23,269 bases of DNA, taken from assembly GCA_035490315.1 (NCBI GenBank), contig DATHET010000114.1, positions 1 to 23,269 on the forward strand, in the 5' to 3' direction. Source of the stretch: JADJQU01 sp035490315. Its GTDB lineage: Bacteria > Planctomycetota > UBA1135 > GCA-002686595. The position numbers and the translations under genes were made by a program. Positions 1 to 8,785 of this stretch are shown piece by piece. Below the pieces are notes generated by a model that saw nothing but the letters and a program-made list of their open reading frames with translations, was not told where the DNA came from and made no database searches. The stretch's first letter is position 1; each line of letters opens with the position of its first letter.

Positions 1-434
1 CGGTTGTCGAACGCCTTCGGTTTCGCGTCGCCCTTCATGCGACGCGCGTCGAGCACGAAGGCCGGCGTGGCGTCCGCGGCTAGACGAGCGGCGGCAAGTT
101 CCTCCAGGCCCTGCTCGAGTCCCGCGCGCATCGGTCCGTTCGCGACGAGCGCGCCGATGCCCAGCGACGAATTGAACAGCGGCACCGGTCGATAGCCGTG
201 CGCGGCGCATTCGAGCGCCGTCGCGAGGCCTTCGGGGCCCGCGAGATCGAAGACCAGCGCGGTATCGCCTGCCCGCGGCGGCACGAATCGTCCGCGAACG
301 CGATCGCGCGCGGCCCGCCACTCCTCGTCCGCGGCGGCATCGGCGGTTCCGCAGGCGAAGAGCACGGGTTTCACCCAGCTCGACCACGCGCCCTGATCGG
401 GCGCCCAGCGTTCGAAGAGTTCGCTCGGATTCAT
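1..434 (-). CDS. Unrecognised soluble protein, third gene of the ATP-grasp operon (3' end outside window)
   Basis: An open frame runs from ATG at 434 to the window edge without a stop, giving about 144 residues. The ATG overlaps the TGA of the ATP-grasp gene (ATGA), which fixes the start and implies translational coupling. The protein has no signal peptide or membrane segment. Visible landmarks are an acidic and tryptophan-rich start (ERWAPDQGAWSSW), a hydrophobic strand LVFDLAGPEGLA around residues 65-76, AAHGYRPVPLFN around 84-95, and PAFVLDARR near the break. I do not recognise a family. The ordered strand-helix pattern suggests an alpha/beta enzyme or binding domain. Its place in the operon suggests a cytoplasmic partner or substrate-supply role for the ligase, but this is inference only. 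Confidence 0.8.
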   Translation of the reverse strand, partial: MNPSELFERWAPDQGAWSSWVKPVLFACGTADAAADEEWRAARDRVRGRFVPPRAGDTALVFDLAGPEGLATALECAAHGYRPVPLFNSSLGIGALVANGPMRAGLEQGLEELAAARLAADATPAFVLDARRMKGDAKPKAFDN

Positions 435-1645
435 GGATGCACCAACACGGCCACGTCCTGCGCGCGCGAGTCGATCAAAGCCCGCCGCGCGATACGACCG
501 TAGATCCCGGCGCGGCGGCCGTCGATCACGTAGACACCGAGACAGGGGAAAAGCGCCGCGCCGTCGTGTTCGATTGGCAGCGTCTCGAAGCGGCGCTGCG
601 TGATCCAATGGCTCGGAAACCAGTGCGCCGATCGAGAGATCGCGCGCCATTCGCGAGGCTCGACCGCTTCGCGCATGCCCACGCCGTCGCCGACGCGGCC
701 GAGAGCGGGCTTGACGATCCAGCGCGGATCGTCGCGCCAGGCAATCTCGCGTGGCGAGCGCGTCTCGGGCAGGAGCGCTCGCCAGGTCGCGAGCGGCGTC
801 TCGAGCTTGTCCCAGGTCAGTGGAAAACGCTTCGACTGCACGAGCAGGGCAGCGCCTGGATTCGAGATCGGCGTGCGCGAGCCGCGGAAGAAATGCTGCC
901 AACGCGTGCTCGCGGGCGTGTTCGGCAACCATTCGGCCGGATAGAAACGAGCCAGCACCTCGAGCGGGCCTTCGTACCAGTCCGTGCGCGCGCTCGCGCG
1001 GCCATCGCGCCAGATGACCTGCGTCGGATCGCACAGACAAGTCCGGCGTGCGCGCGTCTCGAGCGCGCGCGCGAGATGCAGCATGACCTGGCGATCGTCG
1101 GTATAGGCGCTCGCGTGCACGAGGCCGATCACGCCGCTCTCTGCCGTTGCGCGCGCAAGCGAGTCGGCTAGCGCCGCGGTCGGATCGCCGGCGAGCTCGA
1201 GCCCAAGCAACTCGGCTGCGAGCCCGCCAAGCCCCGAGGCTTCGATGTACCCACCGGGCACGTCGTTGTTGACTTCCGAAATGCGCCAGCCTTCGCTCGT
1301 CCAGTGGAAATCGAAACGCAGGACACGCGCGACTTCGGCACAAGGGCCGAGCTCGGGCGTCTCGCGCAAGGCACGTCGGATCGCGCGCGGCAGCGCGAGC
1401 CGACCGTGCAAATCCGGGCGAGCGAGCAGCTCGCGCTCGGCGCCGAGCGCTTCGCACGCGAGCTGTTCCGCGAGCTGACCGAGCTCGCTCCAGGTGTCTC
1501 GCGAAATCGCGAGGGCGAACTCCGCGAGCACGCATCCATCCTCGTATTGCGGATCCCACTTGCCGCACTCGAAGATCGTACGGCGGCGCAGTTGTGCGAA
1601 GTCTGCCGGCGAGAAACGCGGCGCGACGGCGAGCGGCGAGCTCAC
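431..1645 (-). CDS. Glutathionylspermidine-synthase-like ATP-grasp ligase
   Basis: 404 residues. The start is GTG at 1645, because GTGA overlaps the stop of the upstream membrane-protein gene; the frame stays open upstream only as a shadow. The sequence resembles the C-terminal synthetase part of glutathionylspermidine synthase and its standalone relatives. An N-terminal region leads to RFDFHWTSEGWRISEVNNDV (about 110-129). The nucleotide-binding segment includes WIVKPALGRVGDGVGM (about 309-324) with the candidate ATP-contacting Lys312. A final sheet carries CLGVYVIDGRRAGIYGRIA (about 368-386). Members of this family join a carboxylate to an amine through an acyl phosphate. There is no amidase domain, so it is the ligase-only form. 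The substrate is unknown, and spermidine should not be assumed. It is probably cytoplasmic and co-expressed with its two neighbours. Confidence 0.82.
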   Translation of the reverse strand: MSSPLAVAPRFSPADFAQLRRRTIFECGKWDPQYEDGCVLAEFALAISRDTWSELGQLAEQLACEALGAERELLARPDLHGRLALPRAIRRALRETPELGPCAEVARVLRFDFHWTSEGWRISEVNNDVPGGYIEASGLGGLAAELLGLELAGDPTAALADSLARATAESGVIGLVHASAYTDDRQVMLHLARALETRARRTCLCDPTQVIWRDGRASARTDWYEGPLEVLARFYPAEWLPNTPASTRWQHFFRGSRTPISNPGAALLVQSKRFPLTWDKLETPLATWRALLPETRSPREIAWRDDPRWIVKPALGRVGDGVGMREAVEPREWRAISRSAHWFPSHWITQRRFETLPIEHDGAALFPCLGVYVIDGRRAGIYGRIARRALIDSRAQDVAVLVHP

Positions 1646-2478
1646 GGCAAGGCTCCAAGCCACACCACCCACGCAGCCGCCGCGGCGAGCAGAACGAGGC
1701 CCGGCAGTACACCGGACGCGAAGACGCTTGGTCGCAGGTTCTTGTGCGTGGGCCGCAGCGCTCGATCGAACGCGATCGCGGCCACGGCGAGCACCAGCGC
1801 CGGCCATCCGCGCGCGACGAAGTCGCTCACTGTCGCTTTCGCGGAAACCCAGTCGCCCGCGGCCGCGCGAGCGAGCACCACGGCCTCCGCGATCGTGGCG
1901 AACGCGAAACGCGCGCCGGTCGCGGTGTCGCGCTCGATCGTGATGCTCTCGCTCGCGCCTCCGATCGAGAGGCCGACGACCGCTAGCAGGAACAGAGCGC
2001 AGGTCGCCAGTCCGGAGCTGAAGAACACGACCCACCAACCGGGGCCGTCGCCGATGTTTCCACCAGCGTAGGTGAGCGCAACGGCAAATGGCAAGCCGAA
2101 GAGCGCGACCGCCGCCGCGGGATTGCGCCGCTCGACCACGTCGTCGCCCGTGCTGAGCCCGAGCCAGCCCGTGAAAAACATCGCGACGCCGATCCATGCG
2201 CCTCCGATCGCCGAATACATGAAGAGGTAGCGCCCGTCGTCGCGCACGTCGCTCGCGGACCAGAGCTTCAGGATCACGACCACGACGGCGAGCGCGAGAA
2301 GCTGGCTCCACTGCAGCGGGCCCTTCCAAGGCGTCACACCGAAAACGTGCTTGCGCGCGCGCAATCCGTGAATCCAGACCGAGCCGGTGATGAACCAGGC
2401 GATCGAGGCCATCACCGTGACGGCAATTTCGCCGTCGGACATCGGACCGTCGTAGACGAGTGCGAAAGGCGGGCTCAT
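1642..2478 (-). CDS. Multi-pass membrane protein, probable tandem DUF350-like
   Basis: 278 residues with about eight hydrophobic segments (roughly 16-36, 57-74, 86-106, 121-139, 148-171, 185-205, 223-238, 254-274). Two positions look like repeats of one unit: ERRNPAAAVALFGLPFAVAL (about 116-135) and ERDTATGARFAFATIAEAVV (about 182-201). Each is a charged loop leading into a small-residue helix, as in DUF350 proteins, which often occur as tandem units. In enterobacteria a DUF350 protein lies beside a glutathionylspermidine-synthase-like gene (the yjf cluster). The same pairing here supports the call but does not prove it. It is the first gene of the operon. Met13 (ATG at 2442) is an alternative start; neither start has a clear Shine-Dalgarno sequence. 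Confidence 0.72.
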   Translation of the reverse strand: MSPPFALVYDGPMSDGEIAVTVMASIAWFITGSVWIHGLRARKHVFGVTPWKGPLQWSQLLALAVVVVILKLWSASDVRDDGRYLFMYSAIGGAWIGVAMFFTGWLGLSTGDDVVERRNPAAAVALFGLPFAVALTYAGGNIGDGPGWWVVFFSSGLATCALFLLAVVGLSIGGASESITIERDTATGARFAFATIAEAVVLARAAAGDWVSAKATVSDFVARGWPALVLAVAAIAFDRALRPTHKNLRPSVFASGVLPGLVLLAAAAAWVVWLGALP

Positions 2479-3149
2479 GACAAAAGGAAGCGTACGCCAA
2501 GATCACGTGCGCATTCCATGCTCATCACGAAGTCCCTGTCGACTGGATCGCGGCGGTCGAGTCCTCGTGGCGGGCGCGGCGAATCCGTAAGGGGAGGACA
2601 GGCTCGCTTCCACAGAGAGTGAATCGAGTGCGTTGTCATCGAGCCTAGGACTTCCAAACCCCTGACCATGCAGTGAGAGCCGGCGTCGGCGACTGACATC
2701 GGCCCTCTTCTCAACTCGGACCCACCCCATTCACGCGAGCACGTCGTTTGTGGCGTGATGGCTGCGATCGATCAGGAACAGATTCGCAGGCTCAACGCAT
2801 CGGTCCACGAACATGCAGCGAAGCCCGCGAGCAGATGACCGGAGCGGCGCGCTGATACTCCGCCTGGAACGCGTCGGAACGTTCAGCGGATCGTGAGCTC
2901 GAATCCACGGCGAGAATCTCACAACCCTGACCGACGGCGGCGAATGCATAAGGAAAGACGATGCAGGCGACCACCTGCACGCCTCGAATCGCCGGCTTTC
3001 GAGCCGCGAGGAGGCGGTTGGCCTTCCTCGGCGTGAGGCCTTCGCGTCATCGTCAAGGAGATCCTGCGGGGTGTCCGAACCGGCCCCTCATCTCGCGGAA
3101 CTCGCATCCTCGCGTGTGACACGTTGTTGCGCGGAGCCTAGAAGTCCTC
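2479..3149. other. Divergent intergenic region, no supported gene
   Basis: 671 bases separate the minus-strand operon from the plus-strand FG-GAP gene, so promoters for both must lie here. Only short frames are present. The least unlikely is 2792-2980 on the minus strand, with a hydrophobic start. I see no ribosome binding site, domain or codon pattern to support it, and no convincing -35/-10 pair or terminator hairpin. Confidence 0.5.
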
Positions 3150-5702
3150 ATGAAATTCCACAGAAGGTTCTTGGGCGCGGGTTGCGGCATCCTTTTGATC
3201 TCGGGCGCGGCACGCGCGCAAGGCACGTATCCCGACCGCGTCTGGGAAGCGACCCCCTACGGCGCGGTCTACTCTCTCGTTGCCGCCGATTTCGATCGCG
3301 ACGGCCGGCCCGATTTCGGAGGTACGACGTCCGACCTGACGATGGGCGTGCTGCGCTCGGCGGGTCGCGGCTTGTTCGAGCCGTTTGCGGCGCGGTCGGT
3401 GCCGTTCCAGGCCGGCTGCGCGTGCACGGCGGACTTCAATCTCGACGGCGTGCCCGACCTGGTCGCCGCCGACACGACCCGATGCTCGATCGCGCTCGGC
3501 ATGCCGGATGGCTCGCTCGGCACGCCTGTGACGATCACCCAGCTGGTCGGCGCGGGTGGAATGGCCGCGGCAGACTTCGACCTCGACGGCAAGCCCGACC
3601 TTGTGCTCGCGGACCAGAGCCACGGCTCGCTCCAGATCCTGCGCGGAACCGGCGGCGTGACCTTCGGTCCGCCGCTCGCGGTAACCCTGCCTTCGAGCAC
3701 GTCGCCGTACTGCGTCGCCGTCGGTGACGTGTCCGGCGACGGCATCCTGGACCTCGTTGCCGGCTACGCGGGAACCGGTGGCGGCGGCCTGGCGTGGATG
3801 CCCGGTCTCGGCGGCTTCGCGTTCGGCGCGCCGCAGGTGATCGCCGTGACGCCTGGAGTCGTGAGGGGACTCGAGCTGACGGAGCTCGACGCGAATCCCG
3901 GTCTCGACATCGCCGCGGCGGCCTCCAACGAGGAGCACGTCTACTTCAACGCCGGCGGCGGCGCTTTCGGCTTGCCGCTCGTGCTGAATACGTTTGCCTC
4001 TTCGACATGCGTCGACTCCGGCGACTTTGACGGCGACGGGCTCGCCGACCTGGTCTTCATCAACAACAATGCGGGCGGGCTCGAGCTTTTCCTCCGGCTT
4101 CCGGCCGGCGGTTTTGCGCCGAGCACGAAGACGCTGACGGACTTTCAGGTCGGAGACGTGATCGCGATCGACGTCGACGGCGATGGTGCGCTCGACATCG
4201 CGATGGCGAGCAGCGGCGGGATCCTCGTCGTCCTCGGGAACGGGGACGGGACGCTCCAATCGGTGAAGGACCTGGCATTTTCGACGTCTGCTCTCGCGGC
4301 CGCCGACATGAACGGCGACGGCGTCACGGACCTGGTGAACGCGTACTACGGTGGATCCGACGTCGAAGTGCGGCTCGGCAACGGAACCGGAGGCTTCGGT
4401 GCTCCTCTTGCCGTGGCGATCAGCGGCCGGGTGCAGGCGTTGACAATCGGCAAGCTCGACTCGGACGGCGATCAGGACGTCGCCGTCGTCACCGATTTTC
4501 CGGACAAGCTGCACATTCTGCTCGGCGACGGTCAGGGCGGGCTTGCAGAGGCTTCGCAAGTTTCGACCGGCGCCGGCCCCACCTCGCTCGCGATCGCGGA
4601 CTTGAACAACGACGGACGCGCGGATGTCGCAGTCACCTCGAGCATGTCGGCGCAGGGCCCGGACGTGCGCGTGCACTTCGGGAGCGGCAACGGAGGAATG
4701 TCGCCGGCCACGACCGTCATCACGGGCGACATGCCGCGCGACGTCAAGGCGGCGAATCTCGACGGCGACGGCGACATCGATCTCGTGTGCGCCAGCCCCC
4801 TCACGAACAGCTTCTTCCGCCTGATCAACGACGGCCTTGGGCACTTCACGGTGCAGACGACGCCCGTCGGACAGCCGACGGAATGCATCGCGGCCGCGGA
4901 TCTCGACGGCAACGGGACGCTCGATCTGCTCGCCGGCGGTGCGCCGAATCTGTTCGTGCTCCGCGGGACCGGCGGCGGCGCGTTCACCGGTCCGATCGCC
5001 TACCCAGGGTTCTTCCCGGGCAAGATCGCTCTCGGGGACTTCGACGGCAATGGCACGCTCGATGCCGCAGCGATCGGGGGGCGCCTCACCATCTATTCGA
5101 ACGACGGCGGCGGAGGGATGGCGAACACGCGCAGCTTTCTCGCGTTCGGCACCCATTTCGCGCTGGTGACGGGCGACTTCGACGGCGACGGCAAGCTCGA
5201 CTTGATCGACAGTCACGTGAGCGCCCTGCTCTACCTGAATCGTGGCGAGCTGATCCAGCCCGTGGCGTATTGCACCGCCAAGCTGAACTCGCTCGGATGC
5301 ACGCCGGCGATCGGCTGGACCGGAGCGTCGAGTGCATCCGCGACGAGCGGCTTCGACGTGCACGCGGGGCTGGTGCGCAACAACAAGCCCGGTCTGATGC
5401 TTTACAGCGTCGGCGGCCGCGCCGGGGTCCCGTTCTTCGGCGGTTCCCTGTGCCTGGCTGGCCAAGTCGGGCGCTCGCCGGTGCTCATGTCCGGAGGCTC
5501 CAGCAGCGGCAACGACTGCACGGGGATCTATGCCCTCGACCTGAACGCGTTCGCGTCCGGGGCGCTCGGCGGCACCCCGCTGCCTGCTCTGAGCGCTCGA
5601 GGAACTACAGTCTGCGTCCAATTCTTCGGCCGCGACCTCGGCTTCGCTCCGCCGAACGCCACGACGCTGTCCGACGCGTTGGAATACATCGTGGGACCTT
5701 GA
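3150..5702 (+). CDS. Secreted FG-GAP/VCBS-repeat protein with 144-residue C-terminal module
   Basis: 850 residues. A signal peptide (MKFHRRFLGAGCGILL, cleavage likely after ARAQ near residue 24) sends it out of the cytoplasm. Residues about 40-700 contain thirteen Asp-rich calcium-type loops, for example DFDRDGRPD at 47, DFDGDGLAD at 292 and DFDGDGKLD at 677. A fourteenth, degenerate loop (ELDANPGLD near 246) fills the only gap in the roughly 48-residue spacing. Fourteen units fit two seven-bladed propellers of the integrin-alpha FG-GAP type. Residues 707-850 are a separate module with conserved cysteines in YCTAK, LGC, LC and DC, shared with two other genes in this window. A long open frame on the opposite strand is a GC-bias shadow. 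The start has only a weak GAAG purine stretch upstream. Ligand and anchoring are unknown. Confidence 0.93.
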   Translation: MKFHRRFLGAGCGILLISGAARAQGTYPDRVWEATPYGAVYSLVAADFDRDGRPDFGGTTSDLTMGVLRSAGRGLFEPFAARSVPFQAGCACTADFNLDGVPDLVAADTTRCSIALGMPDGSLGTPVTITQLVGAGGMAAADFDLDGKPDLVLADQSHGSLQILRGTGGVTFGPPLAVTLPSSTSPYCVAVGDVSGDGILDLVAGYAGTGGGGLAWMPGLGGFAFGAPQVIAVTPGVVRGLELTELDANPGLDIAAAASNEEHVYFNAGGGAFGLPLVLNTFASSTCVDSGDFDGDGLADLVFINNNAGGLELFLRLPAGGFAPSTKTLTDFQVGDVIAIDVDGDGALDIAMASSGGILVVLGNGDGTLQSVKDLAFSTSALAAADMNGDGVTDLVNAYYGGSDVEVRLGNGTGGFGAPLAVAISGRVQALTIGKLDSDGDQDVAVVTDFPDKLHILLGDGQGGLAEASQVSTGAGPTSLAIADLNNDGRADVAVTSSMSAQGPDVRVHFGSGNGGMSPATTVITGDMPRDVKAANLDGDGDIDLVCASPLTNSFFRLINDGLGHFTVQTTPVGQPTECIAAADLDGNGTLDLLAGGAPNLFVLRGTGGGAFTGPIAYPGFFPGKIALGDFDGNGTLDAAAIGGRLTIYSNDGGGGMANTRSFLAFGTHFALVTGDFDGDGKLDLIDSHVSALLYLNRGELIQPVAYCTAKLNSLGCTPAIGWTGASSASATSGFDVHAGLVRNNKPGLMLYSVGGRAGVPFFGGSLCLAGQVGRSPVLMSGGSSSGNDCTGIYALDLNAFASGALGGTPLPALSARGTTVCVQFFGRDLGFAPPNATTLSDALEYIVGP

Positions 5703-6198
5703 TGCGGGGGTGTTGTCCACGCACCGTCGATGATCGCGCTGAACTGATTGTCGAGGCCGACTGCCCTGAGGTGGTTGGCCTCGATCGTTTGGACGAGTGA
5801 CGCGTCGATGCCCAGCGAACGCGCATGCTCGCGCAGCGGCAACCGTGGAAGAGTAGGAGAGTTTTCGACTCCCCAAACTCTTAATGACGTCGCGAAAGTG
5901 GAAAACAGTTCCGGACTTTCGAGATTTGTTTTTCGGGGACAGGGCCAACCGCACGGGCAGCCGCGGAAGCGATCATAGGAATTCCGAGCCCTATTCAGCT
6001 CCTAATCGCACTGCTCAGCGGACCGTGACCATCGGAACGACATGTGTGAAAGGGAACCTGCTCATCCGATGCAGTCGCTGTAGATGCGCCGACGGAAAGC
6101 GTCCACGGCGAATTCATCGACACCCCGGTGACCGCTTGCGCCTCTTGACGTACAACTGAAGAGTCGTCTCCGCGGCCGCACTACCACCGAGGAAGCCC
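5703..6198. other. Intergenic region with hairpins, no supported gene
   Basis: 496 bases between two co-directional genes. It holds a possible loose hairpin at 5849-5882 (arms AAGAGT and ACTCTT) and a better one at 5893-5921. A short minus-strand frame across 5740-5842 (REHARSLGIDASLVQTIEAN) reads like protein but has no start signal or recognised family, and it may be a fragment of something lost. The 5880-5985 segment has a composition unlike its surroundings and may be an interspersed repeat. Confidence 0.4.
5893..5934 (+). terminator. Probable intrinsic terminator of the FG-GAP gene
   Basis: Arms CGAAAGT (5893-5899) and ACTTTCG (5915-5921) enclose a second pairing GGAA/TTCC. A T-rich run, agatttgttttt, follows at once. 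The layout is that of a factor-independent terminator on the plus strand. It lies 190 bases past the stop, which is far, so it could instead be a palindromic repeat. Confidence 0.4.
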
Positions 6199-8433
6199 AT
6201 GATCCGCTCACCGATCCTGATCACCCTCTCGTCCATCTTCCTTGCCACTCTGACGGCTCCGGCTCCCGCTCAATCCTCCTTCATCGGTTGGGGAGGGCAG
6301 GTGTTCGACGGTCGCATTCCCAGCCAGACCTTCATCAGGATCAGCAGCGGTTATCAACACACGCTCGCCATGCGGCCCGATGGCACGGCCGTCGGCTGGG
6401 GAGTGAACACGTACGGCCTGTGCGACGTCCCCGTTCTGCTTCCCGGTCTGAGCTTCGCCGACATCTCGACATCGGACCGCCACGTCGCCGCGGTCCTGAG
6501 CGACGGATCCGTGATCGCCTGGGGCAACAACTCGAGTGGCGCCTGCACTGTCCCGGCCTTGCCCGCAGGTCTGACTGCCGTCGAAGTCGCCTGCGGCGGC
6601 GATGGTTCCTCTGCGCACACGGTGATCCGCCTCAGCGATGGGACGCTCATGGCTTGGGGCAGTTCCTTCGAGGGACAGCTCGCCCTGCCGACGCTTCAAC
6701 CCGGCCAGCAGTTCGTCAAGATCACGGCGGGGGGCGTCCATACTTCGGGGCTCGTGAACGACGGCACGATCTACACCTGGGGCGACAACCACTTCGGCCA
6801 GTGCAATGTCCCGCTGCCTGCGCCGGGACTCGTGTACACCGACGTTTCGGCGGGCCAATACCACACGCTCGCGTTGCGAAGCGATGGCTCCGTGTTCGCT
6901 TACGGGAGGAATGTGAGCGGCGAGTGCAACGTCCCCACCCTGCCGGCAGGACTCACCTATACGTCCATTTCCGCGGGGCACTATCATTCCACGGCGGTGC
7001 GGAGCGACGGGGCGATCGTCGCATGGGGCTATGGCGCTGATGGGCAATGCCAGGTTCCCTCACCGCCCCCGGGCTTGAGCTGGACACGTGTGACCGCGGG
7101 TGGACGGTTCACCTCCGGGGTGCGGAGCGACGGCAGGCTCATCGAGTTCGGCAAGGGGCCCAACATGCCCGTCTTCGCCGACGGGGTCGACGCAGTCGAG
7201 GTCGCTCCGGGCCTGGTTCACAACGTTGCGCGCGGCAGCGATGGCTCGATCGCCTACTGGGACACCACGAGCTTCTCTCCGTTCTTGCTGACGCCACCTG
7301 CCGGTAGATCGTGCGTTCAGATCAGCTCGGCTGGCCAGGCGCCTGGGTTCTTGCTGATGCGTCTCGACGACGGGTCGGTGATCGCGGGAGGGTTCTATGA
7401 CTTTCATGGAGTGCAGCTCGTGCCCGCGCTTCCCGTCGGCGTGCGGTACGTGGACGTCGAGGCCAGCTTCCATCACTCCATCGCTCTTCGCAGCGACGGG
7501 ACGGCCGTCGCGTGGGGACAGAACAATTTCGGCCAGTGCAATCTTCCCGCGCTGCCCGCGGGCATGACCTACGTCGACGCTTCCGTAGGCCAATTCTCCA
7601 CGCTCGTGCTGCGCAGCGACGGAGTCCTGTTGGGCTGCGGCGCCCCTCAGGGTGGCATCCTCAATGTGCCGACGCTTCCCGCGGGAGTGACGTACACCTC
7701 GATCGACGCCGGCTTCTATCACGCCGTTGCGATGTGTAGCGATGGGTCCGTCCAGATGTGGGGAGACAATCTTTCCGGCCAGTGCACCGCGCCTGCGCTT
7801 CCGAACGGGATGGCCTACACCGAGGTCGTCGCGGGAAGCTACACCACGCTCGCACGCCGCAGCGATGGAGCGCTGATCGGGTTCGGGGAAGTTTCCGGGG
7901 TGAGGATGCCTCTCGCAGGTTCCTCGTTCGCCGAGATCGAGAACGTGGGCAATGTCTTCGTCGCGCGCCTGGAGGGAGCGGTTCCGCTTCCCGTCAGCTA
8001 CTGCACGGCGAAGCTGAACGCGCTCGGCTGCTTGCCGTCGATGCGTTGGAACGGGATCCCGAGTGCGAGCGCCGGAAGCGGCTTCACGATCCAGTGCGTG
8101 AACGCGCGCAACCAGAAGCCCGGGCTGCTGCTTTACAGCTTGACCGGCCAGGCGACGTTCCCGGCGCACGGCGCAATCCTTTGCGTCAATGCGCCCATAC
8201 GGCGCGCGCTGGGGGTGAGCTCGGGAGGCAGCGCGTCGGGAGACGACTGCAGCGGAATTCTCGCGACCGATTTCAATGCCTTCGCGGTCGGTGCGCTCGG
8301 CGGGAATCCGTCCCTGGCGCTGCAGGTCCCCGGCACCGTCGTCGACGCGCAGTATTGGGGCCGGGACCCGGGCTTCGCAGCGCCGAACAACTCGATGCTC
8401 AGCAACGGGCTCCACTTCACGATGGGCAATTGA
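6199..8433 (+). CDS. Secreted RCC1-like repeat protein (14 repeats) with 144-residue C-terminal module
   Basis: 744 residues, preceded by GAGGAAG seven bases before the ATG. Residues 1-25 form a signal peptide ending PAPAQ. Residues about 28-595 contain thirteen RCC1-type repeats of about 35-45 residues, each ending in a turn such as SDGSVIAWG, plus a fourteenth that lacks this last strand. The mature N-terminus begins with SFIGWGG, which could supply the missing strand and close the ring. Fourteen repeats fit two seven-bladed propellers. Repeats 8 and 9 are the most diverged, where a junction between two propellers might lie. Residues 601-744 are the four-cysteine module shared with the genes at 3150 and 20382. 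RCC1 repeats mediate binding in many unrelated proteins, so no ligand can be named. Confidence 0.93.
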   Translation: MIRSPILITLSSIFLATLTAPAPAQSSFIGWGGQVFDGRIPSQTFIRISSGYQHTLAMRPDGTAVGWGVNTYGLCDVPVLLPGLSFADISTSDRHVAAVLSDGSVIAWGNNSSGACTVPALPAGLTAVEVACGGDGSSAHTVIRLSDGTLMAWGSSFEGQLALPTLQPGQQFVKITAGGVHTSGLVNDGTIYTWGDNHFGQCNVPLPAPGLVYTDVSAGQYHTLALRSDGSVFAYGRNVSGECNVPTLPAGLTYTSISAGHYHSTAVRSDGAIVAWGYGADGQCQVPSPPPGLSWTRVTAGGRFTSGVRSDGRLIEFGKGPNMPVFADGVDAVEVAPGLVHNVARGSDGSIAYWDTTSFSPFLLTPPAGRSCVQISSAGQAPGFLLMRLDDGSVIAGGFYDFHGVQLVPALPVGVRYVDVEASFHHSIALRSDGTAVAWGQNNFGQCNLPALPAGMTYVDASVGQFSTLVLRSDGVLLGCGAPQGGILNVPTLPAGVTYTSIDAGFYHAVAMCSDGSVQMWGDNLSGQCTAPALPNGMAYTEVVAGSYTTLARRSDGALIGFGEVSGVRMPLAGSSFAEIENVGNVFVARLEGAVPLPVSYCTAKLNALGCLPSMRWNGIPSASAGSGFTIQCVNARNQKPGLLLYSLTGQATFPAHGAILCVNAPIRRALGVSSGGSASGDDCSGILATDFNAFAVGALGGNPSLALQVPGTVVDAQYWGRDPGFAAPNNSMLSNGLHFTMGN

Positions 8434-8785
8434 TCGCCGGCATTATCGGAGAGATTTCACCCTGGTGAGCCCTGCTTCCCCGCGAAGCACGAATCGCAGC
8501 GACTCTCTGGGTCGCTGCGATCGCGTCACCTCGACCGGGACCGAGAAGTTACTTCTGCTTCGGCTTGTCGACCGGAGGATGCTCGCCCGGCTTGTCGGAA
8601 CGACGGGGATGTTCGACGGTCCGTCGTCCATCGAATCGAATCGCTTTGATCGCGCGCAAGAAAAATAGCATGTGCCTGTTGGGCCGCGAATTCGGGCAGT
8701 GCTCGGAGCATGCGGACCGCTCGGCAACACCGGTGTGCAAGCCGCAAACGCGAGGCAAGTCATTCCGAGCTGTAGCCAGGTGGCC
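8434..8785. other. Convergent intergenic region
   Basis: 352 bases between the plus-strand RCC1-like gene and the minus-strand Sel1-repeat gene. It holds the hairpin at 8493-8521. A possible 40-codon frame (8549-8671, minus) lacks a ribosome binding site and is not called as a gene. Confidence 0.5.
8493..8521. terminator. Hairpin between convergent genes
   Basis: Perfect 11-bp arms ATCGCAGCGAC and GTCGCTGCGAT surround a 7-base loop, 60 bases past the RCC1-like stop. No T-run follows on either strand, so its use as a terminator is likely from position only. Confidence 0.5.

Noticed and set aside
431..2506. 691-codon frame suggesting a fusion protein upstream of the ATP-grasp domain
   Set aside because: The first 287 codons are an Arg-rich out-of-frame reading of the membrane-protein gene. 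The GTGA overlap at 1642-1645 gives a natural start.
2792..2980. 62-codon minus-strand frame with hydrophobic start
   Set aside because: There is no start signal or family, and overlapping frames are equally open.
3288..5210. Asp-rich loops as dockerin or EF-hand domains
   Set aside because: The loops recur singly about every 48 residues with beta-strand flanks, as in FG-GAP/VCBS repeats, and not as paired helix-loop-helix units.
3138..5954. 938-codon open frame on the minus strand across the whole FG-GAP gene
   Set aside because: Its product is Arg/Ala/Val/Glu-rich with no domain and is the mirror of Asp-rich repeat codons in high-GC DNA. The plus strand has a signal peptide, repeats and a known module.
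6208..8415. Two long minus-strand open frames opposite the RCC1-like gene
   Set aside because: They are low-complexity, repeat in step with the sense repeats, and are explained by GC bias at codon third positions.
8549..8671. 40-codon minus-strand frame (MLFFLRAIKAIRFDGRRTVE...)
   Set aside because: It reads plausibly as a small basic protein, but has no ribosome binding site, no recognised homologue and lies in a convergent spacer.
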